A stretch of DNA of 64,000 nucleotides from Caviibacterium pharyngocola (GTDB lineage: Bacteria > Pseudomonadota > Gammaproteobacteria > Enterobacterales > Pasteurellaceae). The stretch is taken from the NCBI RefSeq assembly GCF_002795405.1, contig NZ_PHGZ01000003.1, positions 62,001-126,000 on the forward strand, written 5' to 3'. Position 1 is the stretch's first letter; each line of letters begins with the position of its first letter. This document shows positions 40,107 to 50,084 of the stretch, piece by piece. The notes beneath the pieces are model-generated. The model did not search any database, was not told the DNA's origin, and saw only the letters and a program-made list of their open reading frames with translations. The position numbers and the translations under genes were made by a program.

Positions 40107-41615
40107 ATGGAAACGGTTTTGAATTTTATTAATGGCAAACAAGTTCCAAGCAAAGGTACTATTGCTTGGCCAATTTATAATCCGGCAACCGGTGAGCAAA
40201 TTCGTCAGGTGATGATGAGTACACCTGATGAAGTGAATGAAGCAGTTGAAGTAGCACAAAAAGCATTTCCTGCTTGGGCTGCAACCTCTCCATTGCGTCG
40301 TGCTCGTGTAATGTTCAAATTCAAACAATTATTAGAACGTGATTGGGACGATTTAGCCAGCTTAATTACCGAAGAACACGGTAAAGTATTTTCTGATGCA
40401 CAAGGTGAATTAACTCGTGGTTTGGAAGTTGTTGAGTTTGCTTGTGGTATTCCACATTTAGTGAAAGGTGAGTTTTCAGAGCAAGCTGGTCGTGGTATTG
40501 ATATTCATTCGGCAATGCAACCTTTAGGTGTTTGCGTAGGGATTACACCATTTAACTTCCCTGCAATGGTGCCAATGTGGATGTTCCCGATTGCGATTGC
40601 TTGTGGTAATACTTTTATTTTAAAACCGGCGAAAGCAGATCCTTCATTATCTATCCGCTTAGCAGAATTATTAAAAGAGGCAGGATTGCCGGATGGCGTA
40701 TTCAACGTGGTGCACGGTGATCGTCACGATAATGAAATTTTGTTACAAGATTCCCGTGTTAAAGCAGTAAGTTTTGTGGGTTCAACTACTGCTGCTGCCC
40801 ACGTTCACGCAATGGGTTCTGCACACGGTAAACGTGTTCAAGCATTAGGTGCTGCAAAGAACCACGGCTTAGTAATGCCTGATGTGGATATTGAGGCAAC
40901 GGCTAACGCCTTATTAGGTGCGGCGTTTGGTGCGGCGGGTGAACGTTGTATGGCGTTGCCATTAGCAATTACTATTGATGATGAAACTGCAGATAAACTA
41001 GTTGCAGCATTAAAACCAAAAGTGGAAGCTTTGCGCTATGGTCCGGGTTTAACTCCAGAAGGTGAAAAAGAAAATGACTTCGGTCCATTAATTACTCGTC
41101 AACATCGTGATAATGTAAAACGTTATGTAGATATCGGTGTCGAAGAGGGCGCAACTCTTGTGGTGGATGGTCGTGATAAATTCCCTCAAGGTTATGAAAA
41201 TGGATTCTTTATTGGCGGTTGCTTATTTGACCACGTTACACCGGAAATGACCATTTACAAAGAAGAAATCTTTGGGCCAGTTTTAGGTATTGTTCGCGCG
41301 AAAAGTTTCCAAGAAGCGATGAAACTTATTAATGAACATCAATTTGGTAATGGTGCGGCGATTTTCACCAATAACGGTGCGGCAGCTCGTGAATTCACCT
41401 ATAGCGTGCAAGCAGGTATGGTGGGCGTAAATGTGCCAATTCCTGTACCAATGGCGTTCCATTGCTTCGGTGGTTGGAAAGACTCAGCATACGGTGCATT
41501 AAATGCTTATGGCCCGGATGGTGTGCGCTTCTACACCAAAATGAAAACTGTCACTACTCGTTGGCCAGAACAAAATGTCGCTCATCAAGCGGCATTTAGT
41601 ATGCCAACCTTATAA
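40107..41615 (+). CDS. iolA: Methylmalonate/malonate-semialdehyde dehydrogenase (CoA-acylating)
   Basis: Final step of the pathway: malonate semialdehyde to acetyl-CoA and CO2 with NAD+ and CoA. The 502-residue aldehyde dehydrogenase fold has the cofactor segment FNFPAMVPMWMFPIAIACGN typical of the MMSDH branch, FVGSTTAAAHV, the AKNHGLVMPD loop and the catalytic Cys281 in GAAGERCMALPLA. AAGGAG precedes ATG 40107. A strong terminator follows. Confidence 0.95.
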   Translation: METVLNFINGKQVPSKGTIAWPIYNPATGEQIRQVMMSTPDEVNEAVEVAQKAFPAWAATSPLRRARVMFKFKQLLERDWDDLASLITEEHGKVFSDAQGELTRGLEVVEFACGIPHLVKGEFSEQAGRGIDIHSAMQPLGVCVGITPFNFPAMVPMWMFPIAIACGNTFILKPAKADPSLSIRLAELLKEAGLPDGVFNVVHGDRHDNEILLQDSRVKAVSFVGSTTAAAHVHAMGSAHGKRVQALGAAKNHGLVMPDVDIEATANALLGAAFGAAGERCMALPLAITIDDETADKLVAALKPKVEALRYGPGLTPEGEKENDFGPLITRQHRDNVKRYVDIGVEEGATLVVDGRDKFPQGYENGFFIGGCLFDHVTPEMTIYKEEIFGPVLGIVRAKSFQEAMKLINEHQFGNGAAIFTNNGAAAREFTYSVQAGMVGVNVPIPVPMAFHCFGGWKDSAYGALNAYGPDGVRFYTKMKTVTTRWPEQNVAHQAAFSMPTL

Positions 41616-41643
41616 TAGGTCAAAAAAACTCAGTGAGTAATGT

Positions 41644-41674
41644 AAAGAAGATAGTCTTGTGGCTATCTTCTTTT
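41644..41674 (+). terminator. Terminator after iolA
   Basis: Stem AAAGAAGATAG / CTATCTTCTTTT with an 8-base loop and a T run. An uptake signal (41710-41718) lies just downstream. Confidence 0.85.
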
Positions 41675-41786
41675 GTATGAAATTCAAAAATACAGCATTT
41701 TCCTTTAAAAGTGCGGTCTTTTTTTATTGAGTTTATTTTGATCATATTTCTTGATAAATCAAACTATTATGAAAGAGAGTAACAAT

Positions 41787-42923
41787 ATGAAACAAGTTAG
41801 AGTAGGTTTAATCGGAACAGGTTATATTGGTCGTTGTCACGCTATTGCTTATGCACAAGCACCCACTGTTTTCCCATTAGAGGCAGAATTAGTTTTAGAA
41901 TATTTAGCAGAAATTACGCCAGAATTAGCCGCACAAAAAGCCAAAGAATTCGGTTTCAATCGTTCAACAGGTAACTGGCAAGATGTAGTTTCAGATCCTA
42001 ATGTGGATGTAGTTGATATTTGTACACCGAACTTTTTACACAAAGAAATTGCTTTAGCTGCCATTGCTAACGGAAAACACGTTTATTCAGAGAAACCGTT
42101 AGCTTTGACGGCGACAGATGCGAAAATTATGTATGAAGCAGCAGAAAAAGCTGGTGTTAAGACCCTCGTAGGTTTTAATTACATTAAAAATCCAACCACA
42201 CAACTTGCTCGTGAAATTATCCAACGTGGCGAAATCGGTGATGTGATCCATTTCTATGGTACGCACAATGAAGACTACCTTGCTTCTGAAAATACACCGA
42301 GAGATTGGCACTGTATTCGTGAAAAAGCAGGTTTAGGGGCGTTAGGAGATTTAGCCGCGCATATCGTACAAATGTCGCAATATTTAGTTGGCAGCGATAT
42401 TGAAAAAGTTATCGGGGATATGGAGACTGTTATCAAAGATCGTCCAAATCCACAAAATTTAAGTGAGCGAGTGCCGGTGGAAAATGAAGACCAAGCCACT
42501 GCGATGGTGCGTTTTGCCAATGGCTGTATGGGAACGATTGAAACTTCTCGTATTGCGTGTGGGCGTAAAATGGGCTTGAGTTATGTGATTACCGGTACAA
42601 AAGGTACGATTACTTATACTCAAGAACGTATGGCGGAGCTCAAACTTTATATTCACGATGAAGATCCGTCTCGTCAGGGATTCAAAACGATTTTGACTGG
42701 ACCGCTTCATCCAGATTATAAAAATTTCTGTGTAAGTGCCGGACACGGTATTGGGTTTAACGATCAAAAAACCGTAGAAGTGCGTGATTTAGTCAATGGC
42801 TTGGCAAATAATCGTGATATGTATCCGGATTTTGAAGAAGGGTTCAAGGTATCCAGAGTGCTAGACGCTATTGCCCAATCTTGTCAAGAAAAACGCTGGG
42901 TAAATGTGCAGGAAGTTGTGTAA
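41787..42923 (+). CDS. Gfo/Idh/MocA-family inositol-type dehydrogenase
   Basis: A 378-residue NAD(P)-dependent dehydrogenase. The Rossmann fold starts GLIGTGYIGRCHAIAY, the EKPLALTATDA segment holds the catalytic-region lysine, and GALGDLAAHIVQM lies in the active site. It is longer than IolG and distinct from it. In inositol clusters such a second oxidoreductase usually handles scyllo-inositol or another isomer (IolX/IolW-like) and feeds it into the pathway; the substrate is inferred. ATG 41787 has GAGAGT upstream; an earlier ATG would add twelve residues. A terminator follows. Confidence 0.82.
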   Translation: MKQVRVGLIGTGYIGRCHAIAYAQAPTVFPLEAELVLEYLAEITPELAAQKAKEFGFNRSTGNWQDVVSDPNVDVVDICTPNFLHKEIALAAIANGKHVYSEKPLALTATDAKIMYEAAEKAGVKTLVGFNYIKNPTTQLAREIIQRGEIGDVIHFYGTHNEDYLASENTPRDWHCIREKAGLGALGDLAAHIVQMSQYLVGSDIEKVIGDMETVIKDRPNPQNLSERVPVENEDQATAMVRFANGCMGTIETSRIACGRKMGLSYVITGTKGTITYTQERMAELKLYIHDEDPSRQGFKTILTGPLHPDYKNFCVSAGHGIGFNDQKTVEVRDLVNGLANNRDMYPDFEEGFKVSRVLDAIAQSCQEKRWVNVQEVV

Positions 42924-42943
42924 ATTAGTAAATAATTCCTAGA

Positions 42944-42967
42944 GGCGGACGATGTGTCCGCCTTTTT
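42944..42967 (+). terminator. Terminator after the Gfo/Idh/MocA gene
   Basis: Stem GGCGGAC / GTCCGCC with loop GATGT, followed by TTTTT. Confidence 0.9.
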
Positions 42968-43313
42968 AATACTATGATTTTTATTGTTATTTTGTTGCTT
43001 TCGGGATGATTTATTCTTGAATAGTCATCGGGATTTTTTCTTACATTTTTTCAAAAATATAATCATTTTTACCGCACTTTTAATGCCAATCTAAAATGTT
43101 ATCCTCCTCTAATTTTTTTAAAATATTTGCCCTAAAAACTCGATCTTGTTCACAAAATTTTAACTTTAGCATTGCTCGATATTTAGTTTAATGTTAAATA
43201 TACTTTTAGACAATTTGTTTCAAATTGTTTAATTTTGGAATTTATATTCTTAAAATGGAATATAGTTGTATTTCACCGTGTAGTGATTAACTCAATTTTT
43301 TAGGAGTAGCATT
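42968..43313. other. Promoter region of the ABC importer operon
   Basis: Together with the terminator, this makes a 390-base gap without a gene. It holds an uptake signal near 43071, a palindrome CAATTTG-TTT-CAAATTG (43211-43227) and a degenerate IolR-like TGGAA-N6-TTCTT (43236-43251). No promoter boxes are certain. AGGAG precedes the gene start. Confidence 0.45.
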
Positions 43314-44252
43314 ATGATGAAGAAAACACTATTAGCGATGTTATGTGGTGGCATTTTATTAACTTCCCAAGCTGTAACAGCAAAAAATTATGTTATCGGT
43401 GCGCCGATGAATTCATTTGCAGATAAATGGCAAACTTACCTCCAAGATGCAGTGCGTGATTTTGACGCTAAACATAATGATGTTGAAATCAAATTAGCCG
43501 ATTCAAACAGCGATCCAAATGTTCAAGTAAACCTCGTGCAAAATTTCATTGACCAAAAAGTAGATGCGTTATTAGTTGTTCCTACCGATCCAACTGTAGT
43601 GAAACGTATTGGTGTGATGGCGAAAAAAGCAGGCATTCCTTTGATCGTAGTTAACCGTAAACCAAACGATGAACATATGCAGTATGTAACAAGCTTTGTG
43701 GGCTCAGATGAGATTGAAGGTGGTCGTATTCAAGCCAATTACATTATTAATGCTCTCGGTGGTAAACAAGGTGAAGCACTCATTCTTCTTGGTCCTTTAG
43801 GTCAAGATGCGGTAACTAAACGTACTCAAGGCAACAAAGAAATCTTTGATCAACATTCCAATATTAAAGTAACCAGTGAACAAGAAGGTAAATGGGAGCG
43901 TGACCGTGGTTTAACTATTGCTGAAAACGTGTTGCCTGCAAATAAAGGTATTAACGTTGTTGTGAGTAACAATGATGAAATGGCAATCGGTGCGATGCTT
44001 GCAACCAATAAATTGGGTATCAAAGATGAAGACATCATTATTGTTGGTCTTGATGCAACTCCAGACGCGTTGGAACATCTAGGTAAGGGGCTTGATGCGA
44101 CCGTATTCCAATCAGCTCAAGGTCAAGGTTATACGGGGGCAGAAATGGCTTATTTAGCAGCAAAAGGTGAGAAAGTGCCTAGCGTGAAATGGGTACCATT
44201 TGAATTAGTGACACCGGATAAAAAAGAAGAATATAAAGCAAGATATAAATAG
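43314..44252 (+). CDS. Sugar/inositol ABC transporter periplasmic binding protein
   Basis: A 312-residue protein with a signal peptide ending near AVTA (residue 23), then a type I periplasmic binding fold (Peripla_BP_4) like RbsB: ADSNSDPNVQVNLVQNFIDQKVDALLVVPTDP, VVNRKPND, FVGSDEIEGGRIQANY and VVSNNDEMAIGAMLA. The ligand is inferred to be myo-inositol from the surrounding catabolic genes (IbpA/IatA-like). ATG 43314 or 43317 are both possible. Operon with the ATPase and permease downstream. Confidence 0.88.
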   Translation: MMKKTLLAMLCGGILLTSQAVTAKNYVIGAPMNSFADKWQTYLQDAVRDFDAKHNDVEIKLADSNSDPNVQVNLVQNFIDQKVDALLVVPTDPTVVKRIGVMAKKAGIPLIVVNRKPNDEHMQYVTSFVGSDEIEGGRIQANYIINALGGKQGEALILLGPLGQDAVTKRTQGNKEIFDQHSNIKVTSEQEGKWERDRGLTIAENVLPANKGINVVVSNNDEMAIGAMLATNKLGIKDEDIIIVGLDATPDALEHLGKGLDATVFQSAQGQGYTGAEMAYLAAKGEKVPSVKWVPFELVTPDKKEEYKARYK

Positions 44253-44260
44253 TCCTTATG

Positions 44261-44287
44261 AGTGGGCAATAGTATTTATTGCCCACT
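44261..44287 (+). repeat. Intercistronic hairpin after the binding-protein gene
   Basis: Stem AGTGGGCAATA / TATTGCCCACT without a T run. Such hairpins protect the upstream mRNA and allow more binding protein than membrane parts. Confidence 0.7.
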
Positions 44288-44425
44288 ATTTAACCTTTGA
44301 TAATAGATTTCTCAATAGTAGAAAATTCGTAAAAACTAACCGCACTTTCTGCTATTCCAATAAAACCCAATATTGAAACAACAAGAAAATAAACTGATTT
44401 TGCGTTGTAAGATAAGGAGTTATAA

Positions 44426-45943
44426 ATGAGTGATATAAGTCGTTCCCCATATATTTTGGAAATGCGTAATGTTTCCAAAACCTTTCCGGGGGTTAAAGCA
44501 TTAGACGGCATCAATCTTAAAGTTAAACGTGGCACAATTCACGCGTTAATGGGAGAAAACGGTGCTGGTAAATCTACTTTAATGAAAATTCTTTATGGCA
44601 TATATATTCCAGATGCCGGTGGTGAATTAATTTTAGATGATAAACCTTTTAAGCCAAATGCACCGATAGATGCAATTCGGACAGGTTTGACAATGGTGCC
44701 GCAAGAGATTTCGCCGGCAGGCAACTTAACTATCGCAGATAACTTTTATCTTGGACGTGAATTAACGAGCGGTAAATTCTTTTTAAACCAAAAAGAAATG
44801 GATCGCAAAGCTACAGAAATTCTCAATGAATTAGGCATTCCAATGGACGTTACAGCAAAAATGTCCGATGTTTCTGTAGCAAAAGCGCAGTTAGTTGCGA
44901 TTGCAACGGCGGTTTCTAATGATGCGAAAGTGATTATTATGGATGAACCGACCACAGCATTAACAGAGATCGAAGTAGAGCAGCTTTATAAAATTATCGA
45001 AACCGTTAAACAACGTGGGATCGCTATTATTTTTATTTCGCATAAATTAGATGAAGTTTTCCGCGTTTCAGATGAAATTACTGTTATTCGTGATGGTCAA
45101 TATGTAGGTACCAAATTAGCTTCCGAAGTTACCAAAGATGAATTGATTTCTATGATGGTTGGGCGTGATATGTCGGAAATGTTCCAACGTGAACGCATTG
45201 AAATTTCTGGCGAAACCGTGCTTGAAATCAAAAATTTCACCCGTGCCGGAAAATATGAAAATGTCAGCTTTTCTGTTCGCAAAGGAGAAATTTTCGGAAT
45301 CGCTGGACTTGTAGGTGCAGGTCGTTCTGAAATTGTCGAAGGGTTGTTTGGTTATAAACCGGCAGATAGTGGTGAAATCTATATTCACGGTGAAAAGGCT
45401 AATATTAAAAATCCGTTAGATGCAATGAAATATAAAATCGGTTTTGTAACAGAAGACCGTAAATTAACAGGTTTGTTCTTAAATTTAAGTATTACCGACA
45501 ATATGATTATGCCGAAAATGTCGCCTTATCTTGAGAATTTCTTGGTATCGGTAACAAAAGCGCAAAAATCAGCAAACGACCAAAAAGATAAACTTAAAAT
45601 TAAAGCGCCTAATGTAGAAGTCATTACGAATAATCTTTCTGGCGGCAATCAGCAGAAAGTGTTATTAGCGCGCTGGTTATTGCTCGAACCTGATATTTTG
45701 ATTTTGGATGAGCCGACTAAAGGTATTGACGTGGGGGCGAAAGCCGAACTGTATAAATTAATGGTGGAGTTAGCCAAACAAGGTAAAACTATCATTATGA
45801 TTACATCAGATATGCTAGAACTTTTGTCAATGAGTGATCGAGTGATGGTAATGCACGAAGGTCATATCGCCGGCATTATTCCACAAAATGAATTAAGTCA
45901 AGAACGTGTACTTGAGCTTGCATCTGGTCTAGGTCAAGCATAA
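44426..45943 (+). CDS. Sugar/inositol ABC transporter ATP-binding protein (RbsA/MglA type)
   Basis: A 505-residue double ABC protein of the CUT2 class. The N-terminal cassette has a full Walker A GENGAGKSTL and Walker B VIIMDEPTTAL, with an unusual signature region (SDVSVAKAQLVAIA). The C-terminal cassette has the degenerate Walker A GLVGAGRSEI and the signature LSGGNQQKV followed by ILILDEPTKGID. It powers import through the next gene. AAGGAG lies before ATG 44426. Confidence 0.92.
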   Translation: MSDISRSPYILEMRNVSKTFPGVKALDGINLKVKRGTIHALMGENGAGKSTLMKILYGIYIPDAGGELILDDKPFKPNAPIDAIRTGLTMVPQEISPAGNLTIADNFYLGRELTSGKFFLNQKEMDRKATEILNELGIPMDVTAKMSDVSVAKAQLVAIATAVSNDAKVIIMDEPTTALTEIEVEQLYKIIETVKQRGIAIIFISHKLDEVFRVSDEITVIRDGQYVGTKLASEVTKDELISMMVGRDMSEMFQRERIEISGETVLEIKNFTRAGKYENVSFSVRKGEIFGIAGLVGAGRSEIVEGLFGYKPADSGEIYIHGEKANIKNPLDAMKYKIGFVTEDRKLTGLFLNLSITDNMIMPKMSPYLENFLVSVTKAQKSANDQKDKLKIKAPNVEVITNNLSGGNQQKVLLARWLLLEPDILILDEPTKGIDVGAKAELYKLMVELAKQGKTIIMITSDMLELLSMSDRVMVMHEGHIAGIIPQNELSQERVLELASGLGQA

Positions 45944-45981
45944 CAAGATTTCTCTTAGAATAACAAATTGAGGTATTAATT

Positions 45982-46938
45982 ATGTCTAGTGCAACTCTCA
46001 AAAAAATATTAAATGCTTATGGAATGGTCTTTATTTTAATTGCATTATTTTTAGCATTATCTGTGTCCATTGATGGATTCTTTTCCGCTCGTACTGTGTG
46101 GAGTATCATTGAACAGGTTTCTATGTTCGGGATTATTGCTATTGGTGTTACTTTTGCGATTATTACAACCGGTATTGATTTATCATCCGGTTCAATGGTA
46201 GCAATGACATCGGTTGTTGCTGCTTCTATTGTAACAGGTGGAGATGCAGCTAGTTCAGCTTTATTAGCCTTTGCAATTTCTATTGCTCTAGGTGCATTAA
46301 TGGGCGCTGTAAATGGTGGTTTAACAGCTTATGGCGCGATTCCGCCTTTTATTGCGACGCTAGGAATGATGATTATTGCTCGTGGTGGTGCGCAGCTTTA
46401 TTCTTCTGGTCGTCCGATTGATGCTTCTTCCGAAGCCTTTACTTGGATTTCTGATGTAGATTTCTTTGGTTTACCGGGTTTGGTACTTGTTTATATTCTT
46501 ATCGTTATCGGTTCACATATCTTGTTAAGTCGTTCTACTTTCGGCCGTCACGTTTATGCCGTGGGTGGTAACCTAAATGCAGCTAAAATTTGTGGTATCA
46601 ACACAACCAAAACCTTAATTTGGGTATATGTATTCGCTGGTGCATTATCCGGTCTTGTCGGTGCATTACTTGCTGCTCGTACCTACGCAGGTAATCCATC
46701 TTATGGTTTAGCTTGGGAGTTAGATGCAATCGCCGCAGCGGTTATTGGTGGCGTATCATTAAGCGGTGGTATTGGTACGATTCCAATGTGTGTTATCGGC
46801 GCATTGATTATTGGTACAACCAATAAAGGCTTAAATATGTTGGGGGTTGACCCATACTGGCAACAAATTATTAAAGGTTTGATTATTGTTGTAGCTGTAT
46901 TAATTGATACCTTAAAACGTCGTAAAAAAGCGGCTTAG
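45982..46938 (+). CDS. Sugar/inositol ABC transporter permease (RbsC type)
   Basis: A 318-residue membrane protein with 8-10 hydrophobic helices and the CUT2 permease signatures TTGIDLSSGSMVAMTSV, GAVNGGLTAYGAIPPFIATLGMM and AVGGNLNAAKICGI. It completes the three-gene importer. The following gene on the chromosome is on the opposite strand and belongs to the inserted defence-like operon. Confidence 0.92.
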   Translation: MSSATLKKILNAYGMVFILIALFLALSVSIDGFFSARTVWSIIEQVSMFGIIAIGVTFAIITTGIDLSSGSMVAMTSVVAASIVTGGDAASSALLAFAISIALGALMGAVNGGLTAYGAIPPFIATLGMMIIARGGAQLYSSGRPIDASSEAFTWISDVDFFGLPGLVLVYILIVIGSHILLSRSTFGRHVYAVGGNLNAAKICGINTTKTLIWVYVFAGALSGLVGALLAARTYAGNPSYGLAWELDAIAAAVIGGVSLSGGIGTIPMCVIGALIIGTTNKGLNMLGVDPYWQQIIKGLIIVVAVLIDTLKRRKKAA

Positions 46939-46968
46939 TTGGTTGTGGTTATTTGATCGTTGTGTTCT

Positions 46969-47000
46969 GACAGCTGACAAATATCGCTTTGTTAGCTGTC
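46969..47000. terminator. Hairpin between the permease and the NERD helicase gene
   Basis: A 13-bp stem GACAGCTGACAAA with TTTGTTAGCTGTC (one G-T pair), lying between two convergent genes, five bases from the end of the NERD-helicase gene. No T run, so its role is inferred from position. Confidence 0.6.
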
Positions 47001-47004
47001 TAGA

Positions 47005-48557
47005 TCATTCAACCAAATAAATTATAACTAAAATAGATTTAGCTCGGCTCATTGCAACATAAGAAAGATTTTTGTTACTCAGTAAGTTTTTTCCTTTATG
47101 AATAAAAATAATCACATCATTTTCTAATCCTTTAAAATTAGTTGCTGTAGCAAAAGAAATATAAGATATAGGGAAAGATTGAATTGAAAAATCATCAAGA
47201 GCTTGTACTGAATGAGGCAAATAAGCTTTAATATCCCAAGCTAACTGTTCATCAGTCAGAATGGTGATTTGATAGTCATTTATACCTTCTTGTTGAAATT
47301 GAGTAATTTGATTTTGCAAAACATTTTCCAAGAGAAGTAATTGCACATTTTTAATTTCAATAATATCAATTCCCGCACCTGCACCTTTTACTCCCATATC
47401 TGCATTAGTTTCTTTTTTTATTTTATGCAAAATAATTTCTGTATTACGGCAATTATGTTTTAATACTAAACTTGTCGGAGCGAGTGATTTTAAATAGTCA
47501 TAAGCTTCAGGTTCAAATTGGTTGAAAAACCGCTTTGATTATTGATATCTAAAAAACAAGCCCATTTCCCTTGTTCTAGGCCTTGATTTACAGAGGAATG
47601 TAATTTCTCTAAATATTCAAAGCGTAATAAATCTTGTGCTTCATCAATAATTAAGGCATCAAAATGGTTCAGTCCAGCTCGATTTAAACTTTGTTTCAAG
47701 CCAAGTGCGGTAGAATAATACACATTTTTTATCCTGTTATGATGTTGTAGATAATTTTTTAGCCAACTTGAATGGCAAATAACACCAACTTGCAATCCTT
47801 GAGTTGCCCAAATTTTAGCTAATTCTATCGCTAAAAAAGTCTTACCGGTTCCTGCTCCGCCTTCGCATAAAATTCGTTGATTATTTTCAACTGCATCAAT
47901 AATACGTATTTGATCTTCTGTGAGAGAATGAATTTCATCTAATGCTTGCTCATTACGGTAACATAATGGTATGACACTTTCGAAATTTGGACGTAAATAA
48001 GCTGCTATTTTTCTTATTTGCTCAGAATTAAGATATTTATTTTGTTGATTACGTTGTCGGTAATAGCTAAATAAATGTTTTAACCAAATTTCCAGATGAC
48101 GATATTGCCCGTTATCACAAAGTTGTGCACGATCCCATTCTGCTCCGCTGACATTTAATTGACAATCAGGCAAAATCACACCATAGCCAATAGCAATATT
48201 TCGCATAAAATCTGGTGAAAATTGAGTGCATAATTTTCCCATAATACCGTAAAGCGCAGTTTCAGCTTGTTTAAAAGGACTTTCCGGTTTACTATTATAT
48301 TCACCCCAACGGTTAGTAAAAAACCATTTTCCCTCCTGACACTGGATACGCCCACCTTTAATTTCTAAAACATATAAACCCAAGGGACATAAAATCAAAA
48401 AATCAATTTCACCAGCCCGTTTATAATTATGCAGAGTTAAATTTAGAGAATGAAAGGCATAATAATCCTGTTCATTAAATAACGGGCGTAACTGTTCAAA
48501 TATTCTTTTTTCCGCTTGGCTATTTGTAGAATAAGGAATATTAGGAATCATTTTCAT
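47005..48557 (-). pseudogene. NERD-nuclease/SF1-helicase protein, frameshifted at 47525-47529
   Basis: The N-terminal part (355 codons, 48557-47490) has a NERD nuclease-like domain (GEIDFLIL, then YVLEIKGG: Glu50, Asp52, Glu65, Lys67) and helicase motifs: CEGGAGTGKTFLA (residues 231-243) and ALIIDEAQDLLRFEY. The frame then ends early. In the next frame the protein continues without gap: GFFNQFEPEAYDYLKSL, HNCRNTEIILHKIKK, NFKGLENDVIIF and YVAMSRAKSILVI, the remaining helicase motifs. One extra T in the T5 run (A5 at 47525-47529 on the plus strand) would restore about 517 residues. It may be a real mutation, a phase-variable tract, or a sequencing error. It is the last gene of the DrmAB-like operon, 6 bases after the previous stop. 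Confidence 0.8.
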
Positions 48558-48563
48558 ATTGAG

Positions 48564-50084
48564 TTACTCAAATTTTTTGCGAATTTCCATTTCTAGTTTT
48601 TCATCGATAACAATATTCTTGAGTTCTTGTAAGAAGATTTGTCTATCAAATTTTTCTTCAATACATTGTTCAATATTGATATTTTTTAGATGAAGTCTGC
48701 CATCTTTTATCTCTCCATCTTTTAGTAATTTATTTAAATTAACAATGGTGTCAAGTGAAATATTACTATGATTATATTGTTTAACAATGGATAATAAATA
48801 CTTTTCCTGAGCTGTTGTCCATTCTTTTGATAATAAAGAAAGTAAGGTTTTTGGTAACTTAATAAAATTATTGCTTATATTCAAAGCACTTAAATACTCA
48901 GTTAATTTTAATGTAAATATTCTTGGTTTATAGTTTCTATCTAATTCAAAAAATGGCTGGCTTGCAGCAAAAAATATCGCTGCATAAATAATTGTTTCTG
49001 GTTTTAAATTATGTTTTGCCGCTTCACTTAAAATCCCTTTTAAATTATCTTTGGCAAAGAAAATAACAAGGGAAGCACTTAAAGCATTTGGATATTTTTC
49101 CAAACGTTGTTCAAAAGAAAGTTCTTGGCTTTCAATCGTTTTTAATAACCCATCTTTAAAATGTTGAACATTTTCTTGAAGTACTAAATTCTGCAAACAA
49201 GTTAAGATCTCGGCTTTAGCATCTGTATATTCATTAAAAATTAATGAATGTAGCACTTCATTCAATAAATGTACTGAGGGATCGGATTTTTGTTCATTAT
49301 GATGAAAACACTGATAAAGTGAAAATTTTGCTGGGTTATCGGCGTCTAGTGTGTCTAGCAACTTATTAGCAAAATCATATTGATTACCTAATTGATATAA
49401 TACAGCTAAAAGGCTACCGATACGGCTAAGAGAAATTAATTTGAATTTTTCGCTGTGTTCCGTATCAAAGTGCGGTAGATTTTGTTGTAATTTTTCTAAA
49501 TCTGTTTCTGTTTTTTGTCGATATGTAGTATTAGCAATTTTTTTTGTTTCAAAATAGTTTAGTGGAATATTAGCGAAATCTAAGGCATTATCTTGTAATG
49601 CTTTATCATCTTGTTTCTTATTCAACACTTTAATTTCTTTAATAAGAGAAATAGGTAGTGCTTTTGAGAATAACAAACATTCTACACCTGAAAAATCTTT
49701 TGCTGGTAAAGAAAAATCAATCCATTCACCATTTTTAAAGGCTTTTGCTTTTGTGTTAATTTCATTAATATTCAACATCAAAAAGCAAGTAGTATATTTT
49801 CTTTTTCTCTTTCCATTTCTTTTCTGATTCTCCTCTTCAATATAGTTCTCAATTTTTTCTAGTGATAGATTATCTGGATATAAAACAATATTACCATCGA
49901 ATATTTCTGTTAAGTCAAAATGTGGATCAATACCGTACATTTTTAGATTTTGAATAAAGCCTGCCGCTAGCATATAGCCAAAGTTATAATGATTGGTAAT
50001 GAAATACCAATTTTTGATTTGATTTTTATTTGGGTTGAGATCTTTTATTTGTAGGTTATCAAATAAATCATTTTGATTGTTCAT
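48564..50084 (-). CDS. Protein of unknown function in the DrmAB-like operon
   Basis: A 506-residue protein that I cannot assign. The first 60 residues (NWYFITNHYNFGYMLAAGFI, then GNIVLYPDNLSLEKI) look like a mixed sheet region; the middle and C-terminal parts are mainly helical and rich in Leu, Lys and Asn. No nuclease, helicase, methylase or membrane motif was recognised. I chose ATG 50084 with GGAGAG upstream, giving a 17-base overlap with the preceding gene. AT-rich like its neighbours, with one uptake signal at 49468-49476. Position suggests a sensor, scaffold or effector of the same system. Confidence 0.75.
   Translation of the reverse strand: MNNQNDLFDNLQIKDLNPNKNQIKNWYFITNHYNFGYMLAAGFIQNLKMYGIDPHFDLTEIFDGNIVLYPDNLSLEKIENYIEEENQKRNGKRKRKYTTCFLMLNINEINTKAKAFKNGEWIDFSLPAKDFSGVECLLFSKALPISLIKEIKVLNKKQDDKALQDNALDFANIPLNYFETKKIANTTYRQKTETDLEKLQQNLPHFDTEHSEKFKLISLSRIGSLLAVLYQLGNQYDFANKLLDTLDADNPAKFSLYQCFHHNEQKSDPSVHLLNEVLHSLIFNEYTDAKAEILTCLQNLVLQENVQHFKDGLLKTIESQELSFEQRLEKYPNALSASLVIFFAKDNLKGILSEAAKHNLKPETIIYAAIFFAASQPFFELDRNYKPRIFTLKLTEYLSALNISNNFIKLPKTLLSLLSKEWTTAQEKYLLSIVKQYNHSNISLDTIVNLNKLLKDGEIKDGRLHLKNINIEQCIEEKFDRQIFLQELKNIVIDEKLEMEIRKKFE

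Noticed and set aside
47005..47430. A stand-alone small gene downstream of the NERD-helicase
   Set aside because: Its sequence contains only the C-terminal helicase motifs and joins the upstream frame if one base is restored.
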